Shown piece by piece: positions 13,741 to 21,170 of a stretch of DNA of 21,170 nt (within the stretch, counting starts at the first letter, position 1; each line of letters starts with the position of its first letter). Location: the NCBI GenBank assembly GCA_036652055.1, contig JAVVWP010000030.1, forward strand, positions 1 through 21,170, read 5' to 3'. This stretch comes from Fimenecus sp036652055 (GTDB lineage: Bacteria > Bacillota > Clostridia > Oscillospirales > Acutalibacteraceae). The notes beneath the pieces were generated by a model that did no database searches, was not told the DNA's origin, and worked only from the letters and a program-made list of their open reading frames with translations. A program made the translations under genes and the position numbers.

Positions 13741-15309
13741 ATGTGCGAAAGTGGTGGTTTTTTGTTTAAGAAATTTAAAAAAATATCTCTCAAAAAGAAA
13801 ATAATCTCAATAACGGCGATTGTAATCGCTCTATTGTTGGTTTCGTGGGTGCTATATTCAAAGTTCAAACCAGCTCCACCAGATGAATATCAAATAACCA
13901 CAGTTTCAAAAGGGGATATTCAGGCTCTTTATGAAACAAAGGGAACGGTTGAATCAACTGATGTTAAAACCTATGCAGGCGTTGAGGGTGTAATGGTAAA
14001 ATCAGTAAATGTTAATGTGGGCGACAGAATTAAAGCTGGCGATGTCCTTGCAACATTTGATACTGCTCCTGCTATGGTACAGCTGAATAATACAAAGCTT
14101 GCTTATGATAAAGCTAAGAAAGCATATGATAAATCTTTAAAAACAATTACTGATGCTAAAACTCAAATTCCCGTAGTAAATTCTCAAATCAATACAACTA
14201 ATGACGAAATAAGAATACTTGAGATGGAAATTGAAACTCTAAAAGCACAAGAAATTACAACTGCTCCAAAGATGACAGATGAACAGCTTAAAGCTTTGGT
14301 CGAGCAGCTTAAAAACGCAGGCAAGACTCAGGCTGAAATAAATGAAATTATTAAGGGAATGACAAAGGACGCAGGCGATGCAATTGCTAATTCTCTTATA
14401 GGTAAGCAAGCAATTCTTGCTCAAAAGAAGGCACAGCTTACATCATTAAACACGCAGTTAAGCATAAACGAAACTCAAACAGATGATACTATTTCTAATA
14501 TTTATAAAGGAACAATGGAAACAAAGCAAAAAGAATATGAAAGCCTTAAAGCTATAATTGATAGCCTTGCAGCAGGATTTGTATCAACGAGTGACGGAAT
14601 AGTTACAGAAATAAACATTACAGCAGGCAAACCATTTGTTCCAAAAACCGATACAAGCTCAAAAACAGACTTGTCATCAATTTTAGGAATGGTAGGCGGA
14701 AACTCTGATGCTGTTTCTACAATAACCGATATTTTATCTTCATCACCAAAATCAGCTAATATCGGAACTGCAATGATAACTCAAAATTATGGTGAATTTA
14801 TAGCAACCTTTACTGTTGGCAAGAGTGATTTGCTCGATTTAAAAGTAGGTCAGGAAGCTATAATTTCTTCACTTGGCAGTGATTATAAAGGCGTAGTTAC
14901 ATATGTCAGTGCAACTGCCTCTGCAACAACTGGCTTTGATATAAGTTCAATAGCGTCTTCAATGGTCGGTACTGCCTCCTCAACTTCAAGCAGTGCATTA
15001 ATAAAGGTAAAAATCGAAAATCCCGATGAAAAAATCGTAATCGGATTTGATGTTGACATTAAGGTAAAAACAAAGAAAATTGAAAATGTTCTTGTAGCGC
15101 CTGTTGACAGCGTGCCAACGCTTGACGGAGTGCATTATGTATTCACATATAATGAGCAAGAAGGAACAGTTAAAAAATGCGAAGTAAAAATGGGTGTGTT
15201 CTCAGAAAATGTGTGCGAAATCTTATCAGGAATTTCTGAGGGCGATAAGATAATAGTAAATCCAAAAACTGCATTATTAAACGGCGATAAAATTGCAGTA
15301 AAATCATAA
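13741..15309 (+). CDS. HlyD/MacA-type membrane fusion protein
   Basis: This is the extracytoplasmic adaptor of an ABC-type efflux or export system, anchored by one N-terminal TM helix (about 19-40). Of 522 aa, the two half-lipoyl segments are at about 77-109 (VEGVMVKSVNVNVGDRIKAGDVL) and 278-300, separated by a long Lys/Gln/Glu-rich helical hairpin (about 112-275). A Ser/Asp-rich insertion (about 303-340) follows, then a beta-barrel domain. The ATG at 13741 has no ribosome site. TTG at 13762, 4 nt after GTGGTGG, gives a start seven codons shorter and is a real alternative. The permease gene follows after 13 bp. The substrate is unknown. Confidence 0.85.
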   Translation: MCESGGFLFKKFKKISLKKKIISITAIVIALLLVSWVLYSKFKPAPPDEYQITTVSKGDIQALYETKGTVESTDVKTYAGVEGVMVKSVNVNVGDRIKAGDVLATFDTAPAMVQLNNTKLAYDKAKKAYDKSLKTITDAKTQIPVVNSQINTTNDEIRILEMEIETLKAQEITTAPKMTDEQLKALVEQLKNAGKTQAEINEIIKGMTKDAGDAIANSLIGKQAILAQKKAQLTSLNTQLSINETQTDDTISNIYKGTMETKQKEYESLKAIIDSLAAGFVSTSDGIVTEINITAGKPFVPKTDTSSKTDLSSILGMVGGNSDAVSTITDILSSSPKSANIGTAMITQNYGEFIATFTVGKSDLLDLKVGQEAIISSLGSDYKGVVTYVSATASATTGFDISSIASSMVGTASSTSSSALIKVKIENPDEKIVIGFDVDIKVKTKKIENVLVAPVDSVPTLDGVHYVFTYNEQEGTVKKCEVKMGVFSENVCEILSGISEGDKIIVNPKTALLNGDKIAVKS

Positions 15310-15322
15310 GGTAGGTGCAATT

Positions 15323-16564
15323 GTGAATATTAAAGAAAATATTAGAATTGCCATTTTCAGTATTAGAACCAACCTTATGCGTTCACTTCTTACAATGCTT
15401 GGAATTATTATCGGTGTAGCATCAGTTATAGCGGTAATTACAGTTGGCAATGGCGGTCGTGACTATATAGTCGGAATGATAAAGGATATGGGCAGTAACG
15501 CTATAAATATCAGAGTTAATGCGACAGATGCACAGCCGGCTGATTATATTACAAGTGGTGACATAAAGGCAATAAAAGAGCTTGAAAACACAAAATATGT
15601 TTCACCAATGGTAATGACAATGGGTTCTCTTTCTGTTAAAAACACAAAGTCAATGGGAATGCTTATGGGCTGCGACACGGATATGAAATATATAATGAGC
15701 AGTGACTGCATATATGGCAGATATTTCACACAAGACGAATATAATTCCGGTCGGTCGGTTTGTGTTATTGACAAAATGAGTGCTATTCAGCTTTTTGGTG
15801 AGGCAAATGTTGTTGGTCAAACTCTAAGCTTTACTTACAATGAGATTGTCGCCAATATAAAAATTGTTGGCGTAATAGATATGGCAGGTATGTTCGGCGG
15901 TGACTCTGAAAGTATGATGCAAAGTATGGAGGCACTCGGTGGCGGTCAAATGATGGGTGCAATGGTAATGGTTCCAACGACGCTTTCAACGCAAATAATG
16001 GGAACTTCTGACAGGTATGATACTGTTTATCTTATGGCATCAGATGAAAACGAGCTTGAAAATGCTGGAAATGCCGCAATGAATAGAATTAGAGCAAGGC
16101 ATAACAATTATGATAAAGATTGTTATATACTTACAAATATGGCTACATATATTGACCTTTTAGATACAGTAATAAATGTGTTTACAGTGTTTATAGCATC
16201 AGTTAGTGCTATTTCACTTGTGGTTGGAGGAATAGGTGTTATGAATATAATGCTTGTTTCAATAACCGAGCGAACAAGAGAAATAGGAATAAGAAAAGCA
16301 CTTGGGGCAAAAACTTCAACTATAATGTTCCAATTTTTAACCGAATCCGTTATATTGTGCTTAATAGGAGGGGTAGTTGGCTTGCTGCTTGGAATTTCGG
16401 GTGCGGCACTTGTGTCAAATGTTATGAATGTGCCGTTAGCAGTCAAAGCGACAACAGTTGCCCTCGCAGTTGGATTTTCAACACTTATCGGTGTTGTGTT
16501 CGGTGTTTATCCTGCAACAAGAGCTGCAAAAATGCCACCAATAGAGGCACTAAGGCGAGATTAA
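15323..16564 (+). CDS. MacB/FtsX-type ABC transporter permease
   Basis: This is a membrane subunit of a mechanotransmitting ABC transporter with 413 aa. TM1 is at about 17-41, followed by an extracytoplasmic MacB periplasmic core domain (about 45-275) and three C-terminal TM helices. The family sequence GGIGVMNIMLVSITERTREIGIRKALGAK is present between TM2 and TM3, and it ends PATRAAKMPPIEALRRD. The extracytoplasmic domain has an unusual Met/Gly-rich stretch (about 188-216: GMFGGDSESMMQSM, then GGGQMMGAMVMV). It starts at GTG with AGGTAGGTG just upstream. It has no fused ATPase and no ATPase gene adjoins it. A terminator follows. Confidence 0.9.
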   Translation: MNIKENIRIAIFSIRTNLMRSLLTMLGIIIGVASVIAVITVGNGGRDYIVGMIKDMGSNAINIRVNATDAQPADYITSGDIKAIKELENTKYVSPMVMTMGSLSVKNTKSMGMLMGCDTDMKYIMSSDCIYGRYFTQDEYNSGRSVCVIDKMSAIQLFGEANVVGQTLSFTYNEIVANIKIVGVIDMAGMFGGDSESMMQSMEALGGGQMMGAMVMVPTTLSTQIMGTSDRYDTVYLMASDENELENAGNAAMNRIRARHNNYDKDCYILTNMATYIDLLDTVINVFTVFIASVSAISLVVGGIGVMNIMLVSITERTREIGIRKALGAKTSTIMFQFLTESVILCLIGGVVGLLLGISGAALVSNVMNVPLAVKATTVALAVGFSTLIGVVFGVYPATRAAKMPPIEALRRD

Positions 16565-16591
16565 TAAAGTCGCACTATTAAAACATAAAAA

Positions 16592-16625
16592 AATCCCATC
16601 ACAATCAACTGTGATGGGATTTTTA
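16592..16625. terminator. Bidirectional terminator between permease and rubrerythrin
   Basis: A 12-bp stem AATCCCATCACA / TGTGATGGGATT (16592-16603 with 16610-16621), loop ATCAAC, has a run of A before it and a run of T after it. It can end transcription from both convergent genes. Confidence 0.9.
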
Positions 16626-16637
16626 TTATCTAAGAAA

Positions 16638-17180
16638 TTAACCGAAATATCTTGCTAAAAGACCTGCAAATGACCTACCGTGTCTTGCTTCGTCTTTTGC
16701 CATTTCATGAACAGTGTCATGAATAGCATCAAGGTTAAGTGCTTTTGCTCTCATAGCGAGGTCAAGCTTACCAGAAGTTGCACCGCTTTCAGCCTCAACT
16801 CTCATTTGAAGATTTTTCTTTGTGCTGTCTGTAAGAACTTCGCCTAAAAGCTCTGCAAATTTTGCAGCGTGTTCAGCTTCTTCAAAAGCCGCCTTCTCCC
16901 AAAAACTGCCGATTTCAGGATAGCCATCTCTGTAAGCAACCCTTGACATTGCAAGGTACATACCAACTTCAGAACACTCGCCATTAAAATTAGCACGAAG
17001 GTCGTTTTTAATATCTTCAGGAGCATCTTGTGCAATCCCTACAATATGGTCACAAGCCCAAGAATTTTCTTCACCGACTTCGTTAAACTTAGATGCAGGT
17101 ACACCGCATTGTGGGCATTTCTCAGGTGGATTGTCACCATAGTGAACATAACCGCATACTGAACAAACATACTTTTTCAT
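16638..17180 (-). CDS. Reverse rubrerythrin (peroxidase)
   Basis: This is a non-haem diiron protein that reduces hydrogen peroxide, and in clostridia also takes part in oxygen reduction. It has 180 aa. The rubredoxin domain comes first (C6, C9, C22, C25: CSVCG and CPQCG), the reverse of the classic order. The four-helix diiron domain carries NGECSEVGMY, FEEAEHAAKF and DEARHGRSF ligand helices. I start at ATG 17180, with GGAGG 8 nt upstream; an in-frame TTG five codons earlier overlaps this site. It lies 51 bp after perR on the same strand and shares the terminator with the permease gene. Order and distance suggest a perR-rbr transcript derepressed by peroxide. Confidence 0.94.
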   Translation of the reverse strand: MKKYVCSVCGYVHYGDNPPEKCPQCGVPASKFNEVGEENSWACDHIVGIAQDAPEDIKNDLRANFNGECSEVGMYLAMSRVAYRDGYPEIGSFWEKAAFEEAEHAAKFAELLGEVLTDSTKKNLQMRVEAESGATSGKLDLAMRAKALNLDAIHDTVHEMAKDEARHGRSFAGLLARYFG

Positions 17181-17231
17181 AATAAATTCCTCCAAAATTA
17201 AATTTTTTAAACTTCATATATATTTTAAACG

Positions 17232-17615
17232 CTATTGTGAAAAACATTCCTCACAAGTACCGTAAAAAATCAGAGTGTAACCAGTAATTTTTCCCATAAA
17301 ATCAGCAGAACAAGCTTTAGCAAGAGTTTCAATGGGGGGCGACGGTAAATCATAATATCTACCGCAGGAGTTGCATTTCAAATGATAATGCTGATTGACA
17401 TTAGCATCAAAATGTTCTTCACCACCAGAAGAAAGGCTGATAATCGTACCGTTTTCACAAAGCTGTGAAAGATTTCTATAAAGTGTACCAAGGCTAAGTG
17501 ATGGAATTTCATTTCTAACAGACAGGAAAAGCTCCATAGCAGTAGGGTGGTCATATCGATTTTTTAAATTATTTAAGATAGCATCTCGTTGCTTGCTTTT
17601 TCTTAATTGTTCCAT
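17232..17615 (-). CDS. perR: Peroxide-responsive repressor, PerR-type Fur family
   Basis: This is a metal-dependent repressor that loses DNA binding when peroxide oxidises a metal-ligand histidine. It has 127 aa, somewhat shorter than the roughly 145 of B. subtilis PerR at both ends. The regulatory ligands H37, D85, H91, H93 and D104 of B. subtilis correspond to H23, D70, H76, H78 and D89. Asp rather than Glu at 89 favours PerR over Fur. The structural zinc cysteines are C81, C84, C121 and C124. AAAGGAGAG precedes the ATG. A PerR-box-like site overlies its own -10, so it is likely autoregulated. The neighbour rubrerythrin supports the peroxide role. Confidence 0.9.
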   Translation of the reverse strand: MEQLRKSKQRDAILNNLKNRYDHPTAMELFLSVRNEIPSLSLGTLYRNLSQLCENGTIISLSSGGEEHFDANVNQHYHLKCNSCGRYYDLPSPPIETLAKACSADFMGKITGYTLIFYGTCEECFSQ

Positions 17616-17652
17616 TCTTTCACTCTCCTTTGCTTAACAGTAACAGTAATCA

Positions 17653-17688
17653 TTATCGTTATTATAACAGATTGAAAATAAATTGCAA
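17653..17688 (-). promoter_or_regulatory. perR promoter with PerR box
   Basis: On the minus strand, TTGCAA (17688-17683), a 16-nt spacer and TATAAT (17666-17661) form the promoter. The 15-nt site 17653-17667 reads TTATAATAACGATAA, matching the PerR consensus TTATAATNATTATAA at 12 of 14 defined positions and covering the -10. Confidence 0.72.
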
Positions 17689-17886
17689 GTGTTTTTTAAA
17701 AATAAATTAAACTTTTTTTAAATAATTTTAAGCTAATCACGCATCATTTTCTAATATTATCCCAAATTAACACAAAAAATAAGAATAATTACAAATTATG
17801 GTGGATTTTTCCTATACAATGTGCTAAAATCCTATATAACTGCGGAAAACAAGAAAATATATTTATTATCCAAAAAGGAGCATTTT

Positions 17887-20559
17887 ATGGAAGCCCAAAA
17901 CCAAATACTGCACTGCTTTTTGACAGAAGATTTTTACGCAGAAGTTGAAAAAAAATTAAAAATGGTAAATCCCAACGAATATGCCATAGTTTCAATAGAT
18001 TTTGACAATTTTAAATATGTAAACGAACTATTTGGTTATGAGTTTGGCGATATGGTTTTAAACTCTGTAACCGAGCATTTTTCTCGTTATTTACAAGATG
18101 ATGAGATTTTCACCCGAATTAATGCCGATAATTTTGTGTTCTTTATAAAAACTTCAATCAACCAGTCGGTAATAGAATACTTTTTAAATATGGTAAATTA
18201 TCAAATGTCGATGTTATCAATTTTACCAAAACATTATACCGTTGTTACAAGTGGCGGTATTTGCACAATAAAAAATCCAAATGAAACAATATCTTCATTA
18301 ATTGACAAGGCAAATTTTGCAAGAAAGCTCGCAAAGGGAAAGCACACCAGCAACTTTTTATATTATACCGATGAGATGTCAGATGAGTTAAGCTGGAAAA
18401 AAGAGATTACTTTGTCAATGGAATCGGCACTTGAAAACAACGAATTTGAAATGTATTTACAGCCAAAAATTCTTATGAAAAACAATAGTGTAATTGGTGC
18501 AGAGGCGTTAGTTAGGTGGAACAGTAAAAAAAATGGGCTAATATATCCTGACCGTTTTATTCCTGTTTTAGAGCAAAATGGATTTATAAAGCAAATCGAT
18601 TTTTTTATGCTCGAGCAGGTATGTAAATTTTTAAGAAAATGTATAGTCGACGATATGCCCGTACTGCCTATTTCTGTTAATTTTTCAAAGGTACATATGG
18701 CTACTGAAAATTTGCCCGAGAAAATTTTTGAAGTGGTTAGCAACAATCATGTCTTTCCTGAATTTATTGAAATAGAGTTAACCGAAAGCGTGTTTGCTAA
18801 TGACTATCATCAGCTTATAGATATTGCTACGAGATTAAAATCGCTTGGATTTAAAGTATCGCTTGATGATTTTGGAAGTGCATATTCATCACTTAGCTAT
18901 TTAAAAGATTTCCCAGTTGATGTAATAAAAATTGACAAGGGATTTATAGATGAAGCCTCAAACACAGAAAAAGGCAGGCTAATTATAGAAAAAACAATAG
19001 ATATGATAAAGTCGCTTGATATAGTTCCTGTTATGGAGGGAATTGAAGATTCTTCTCAAGCTGAATTTATAAAAAGATTAAACTGCGATATAGGGCAAGG
19101 CTTTTTTTATGCAAAAGCTATGCCAGTTACTGAATTTGAAATATTTGTAAAAAACAATTTAAAGATAGTTATGAAAGATAAAAAAGCATCAATTCAAAAA
19201 AAATGGGATAACAATTTAGTAGAAGAAATTGAAAACTATAAAAATAATTCTATTATAACAACAGATATACAAAAAACATTAAACAGCAAAATAAATGAGC
19301 TTGAATTGCTTTATTCAACAATTCCAGGTGGAGTTGTACAGTGCCTTGCCGATGAAAACCTTACCCTTATATATAGCAACAGTGGATTTTCAGACTTAAC
19401 AGGATATAATAATGATGATTTAAAAGAGCTTTTAGACAATAAGCTAATTAATATAATATTTCCTGATGATAGAGCCTATGTAATGTTTTGCATTGCAGAG
19501 CAAATTAGACTTCGAAAAGCAGAAAAAATAGAGTTTAGAATAAAGCATAAAAATGGCAATGTAATATGGGTGTTAGAGCAGGGGCAAGTAATAAAAAGAG
19601 CTATGGAAAATACAATCCTCTGTGCAACGCTTATTGATGTTACTTCTGAAAAGGAAAGCAGAGAAGCGTTAAGGCTTAGCGAAGAACGCTATAAAATTAT
19701 CGTTGAGCAAAGTGACGATATAATGTTTGAATGGGATTTTACAACAGATACAATGTCATTTTCAGACAAATATGAAAAAGTCCTCGGCTATAAACCTCTT
19801 GTTGAAAAAATCAGCCAAAATGAATATGTTTTCAGAAACATTCATCCCTATGATAGAATAATATTTGAAAACTGGATAAAAAACACATACAAACAGGTTA
19901 ACACAGAAAGATTTGAATTTCGTTTAAGAACGGTAAATGATGATTATCTTTGGATGAAGGTTTATGCTACAACAATTTGTGATGAAAACGGAATACCAAT
20001 CAAAGCAATAGGAACTTTTGTTAATATAGATAGTCAAAAATCTACAATCAACTATTTTAAAATAAAATCTCAGCAGGATTCGCTTACAAAGCTTACAAAT
20101 AAAGAAGAAACAGAAAGGCAAATCAAAGAATATCTTGAAGATTGCAGTGCATCAGAGCTTTGTGCGATGTTAGTTATAGATGTTGATGATTTTAAAGAAA
20201 TAAATGATAATTATGGGCATCAGGTAGGTGATGATGTTCTTTATGAGATTTCATCAAAAATTAGAAATATGTTTTCTGATACGCAAATTGTCGGCAGAAT
20301 TGGTGGCGATGAGTTTGCCGTATTGATGTGTGAAATTCAAGACGAAAATCAAATACGAGAAAAAGCAAAAGAATTGTTGGAGGCTTTTAAAAACACCTTC
20401 CTTCACGGTAATAAAGAATTAAAGCTAACAGTGAGCATCGGAGTGGCTATTTTCCCAACACAAGGAAAAACTTTTGATGAGCTATATAATCTTGCAGATA
20501 TAGCCCTTTATAAGTCAAAAAAATCCGGTAAGGGCCGTTACTGCATAAGCTCAAAGTAA
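17887..20559 (+). CDS. Composite c-di-GMP enzyme: degenerate GGDEF-EAL-PAS-PAS-GGDEF
   Basis: This predicted cytoplasmic protein of 890 aa turns over cyclic di-GMP. Domain 1 (about 30-160) is a GGDEF fold with the signature changed to NADNF (79-83), hence inactive. Domain 2 (about 172-425) is EAL with the catalytic set present: E206 (EALVRW), N265, E297, D327/D328 (DDFG), K348, E384 and Q404. Two PAS domains follow (about 471-585 and 598-715). Domain 5 (about 728-890) is a canonical GGDEF (806-810) without an RxxD inhibitory site. Both synthesis and hydrolysis are therefore possible, with the PAS domains as input. I start at ATG 17887, 6 nt after AAGGAG; an upstream GTG at 17821 lies in likely promoter sequence. 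No TM helix is seen, and the gene is monocistronic. Confidence 0.92.
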   Translation: MEAQNQILHCFLTEDFYAEVEKKLKMVNPNEYAIVSIDFDNFKYVNELFGYEFGDMVLNSVTEHFSRYLQDDEIFTRINADNFVFFIKTSINQSVIEYFLNMVNYQMSMLSILPKHYTVVTSGGICTIKNPNETISSLIDKANFARKLAKGKHTSNFLYYTDEMSDELSWKKEITLSMESALENNEFEMYLQPKILMKNNSVIGAEALVRWNSKKNGLIYPDRFIPVLEQNGFIKQIDFFMLEQVCKFLRKCIVDDMPVLPISVNFSKVHMATENLPEKIFEVVSNNHVFPEFIEIELTESVFANDYHQLIDIATRLKSLGFKVSLDDFGSAYSSLSYLKDFPVDVIKIDKGFIDEASNTEKGRLIIEKTIDMIKSLDIVPVMEGIEDSSQAEFIKRLNCDIGQGFFYAKAMPVTEFEIFVKNNLKIVMKDKKASIQKKWDNNLVEEIENYKNNSIITTDIQKTLNSKINELELLYSTIPGGVVQCLADENLTLIYSNSGFSDLTGYNNDDLKELLDNKLINIIFPDDRAYVMFCIAEQIRLRKAEKIEFRIKHKNGNVIWVLEQGQVIKRAMENTILCATLIDVTSEKESREALRLSEERYKIIVEQSDDIMFEWDFTTDTMSFSDKYEKVLGYKPLVEKISQNEYVFRNIHPYDRIIFENWIKNTYKQVNTERFEFRLRTVNDDYLWMKVYATTICDENGIPIKAIGTFVNIDSQKSTINYFKIKSQQDSLTKLTNKEETERQIKEYLEDCSASELCAMLVIDVDDFKEINDNYGHQVGDDVLYEISSKIRNMFSDTQIVGRIGGDEFAVLMCEIQDENQIREKAKELLEAFKNTFLHGNKELKLTVSIGVAIFPTQGKTFDELYNLADIALYKSKKSGKGRYCISSK

Positions 20560-20647
20560 AAGCCTATAAAATAATTTTTTATTTTTTTCAACTTTTTCAC
20601 CTGATATTGCATCTAAAATAATAGAGCATAAATTAAGGAGAAGATAA

Positions 20648-21170
20648 ATGAAGCGAAAAAGAAACAATAAAAAAACATACGCATTAATAATTGGCGTATT
20701 AGCAATAATAATCGTTTTAGTAGTAGCATTGGTTTTAGTAGGAAATTCAAAAAATACTGATGAAGCGGCAACTTCTCCGACAACAACTGCTGAAATAACT
20801 ACCCAAGAGCCAACGGTAGCAACAACAGTAGAAACAACGGTAGAAACAACAAAGCCTGAGCCAACACAGATAGTGAATTCTAAAAATTTTGACTTTTCAA
20901 AGCAAGTGCCAAAAAGCAAGTCGGTAGATAACAGCTATTTTAATGATGCGATTTTCATAGGCAATTCAAGAACAGAAGGCTTTTTCCTTTATACAGGGTT
21001 AAAAGGTGCAAGAATGTATGCTCATAAAGGTCTTATGGTAAACACTTTTTTCACCGATAAGCTTTTTGCAAAAGATGGAAATAAAATAACAATGTTAGAT
21101 GCAATTAAAGCAGATAATAAGTTCACAAAGGTATATATAATGCTCGGAATGAATGAGCTTGGCTGGGGCT
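20648..21170 (+). CDS. Membrane-anchored SGNH/GDSL-type hydrolase (5' part only)
   Basis: This gene continues past the right edge; 174 codons are visible. A basic N-terminus and TM helix (about 11-32) are followed by a Thr/Glu/Pro-rich linker (about 40-75) and the start of an SGNH-type domain. Block I reads FIGNSRTEGF with the nucleophile candidate S107; Asn replaces the usual Asp of GDS. Block III reads MLGMNELGW (GxNE, about 165-173). The catalytic Asp/His block lies outside the window. Ribosome site AAGGAG stands 7 nt before the ATG. It is probably an extracellular esterase acting on cell-wall or polysaccharide acyl groups; the substrate is inferred only from family and location. Confidence 0.75.
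   Translation, partial: MKRKRNNKKTYALIIGVLAIIIVLVVALVLVGNSKNTDEAATSPTTTAEITTQEPTVATTVETTVETTKPEPTQIVNSKNFDFSKQVPKSKSVDNSYFNDAIFIGNSRTEGFFLYTGLKGARMYAHKGLMVNTFFTDKLFAKDGNKITMLDAIKADNKFTKVYIMLGMNELGWG
20810..20845 (+). repeat. 12-bp tandem repeat inside the linker
   Basis: Three imperfect units of the type ACAACGGTAGAA encode a T-T-V-E/A repeat in the extracellular linker of the SGNH protein. Such in-frame repeats can change linker length between strains. Confidence 0.6.

Noticed and set aside
17740..17780. Possible cyclic-di-GMP riboswitch before the GGDEF-EAL gene (ATCACGCATC)
   Set aside because: Only the CACGCA-like start fits. The AGGGCAAACC segment and the tetraloop receptor of the GEMM motif are missing.
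20551..20919. A 122-codon minus-strand reading frame over the start of the SGNH gene
   Set aside because: It is the complement of the Thr-rich linker and TM segment of the plus-strand gene, which has a proper ribosome site and family motifs.

Overview
The window is AT-rich DNA from a Firmicute, most likely a gut clostridium of the Ruminococcaceae/Oscillospiraceae type. The signs are a Gram-positive LexA and LexA box, PerR with a 'reverse' rubrerythrin, a SpoIIQ-like sporulation protein, L-fucose catabolism, strong AAGGAGG-type ribosome binding sites, and small hairpin repeats of a kind I associate with this group. The assignment is inference from gene content; no rRNA or other phylogenetic marker is present.

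Layout. 1-233: repeat-bearing intergenic DNA ending in a strong hairpin. 234-3314 (minus): operon of an OmpR-type response regulator, its histidine kinase, and the 23S rRNA methyltransferase RlmA. 3315-3724: island of several short repeat families. 3725-4397 (minus): lexA with a promoter carrying two LexA-box-like sites 21 bp apart. 4462-4645: promoter, structured non-coding stretch and terminator, together a candidate small RNA. 4666-5477: a possible sigma-F promoter and a SpoIIQ-like LytM protein. 5488-10920: AraC-type regulator divergent from a fucose operon (isomerase, RhaB-type kinase, mutarotase, aldolase) that closes with a long terminator. 10921-13086: a PAS protein with a degenerate GGDEF domain, coupled to a patatin-like phospholipase. 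13088-13612 (minus): unknown lipoprotein. 13741-16564: membrane-fusion protein and MacB/FtsX-type permease without an adjacent ATPase. 16592-17688: bidirectional terminator, reverse rubrerythrin, PerR and a PerR-box promoter. 17887-20559: degenerate GGDEF-EAL-PAS-PAS-GGDEF enzyme. 20648-end: start of a membrane-anchored SGNH hydrolase.

How the genes work together. The fucose genes convert L-fucose to DHAP and L-lactaldehyde; uptake and lactaldehyde reduction must be encoded elsewhere. PerR and rubrerythrin form a peroxide-response unit in which a PerR box lies on the -10 element. Two cyclic-di-GMP proteins are present: one looks enzymatically competent in both directions, while the other has lost its catalytic motif but kept the RxxD inhibitory site and is coupled to a phospholipase. 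That pair is the most interesting functional hypothesis here. The candidate small RNA and the nested repeat islands are the most interesting non-coding signals. No CRISPR array, tRNA, rRNA, transposase or phage gene is visible.
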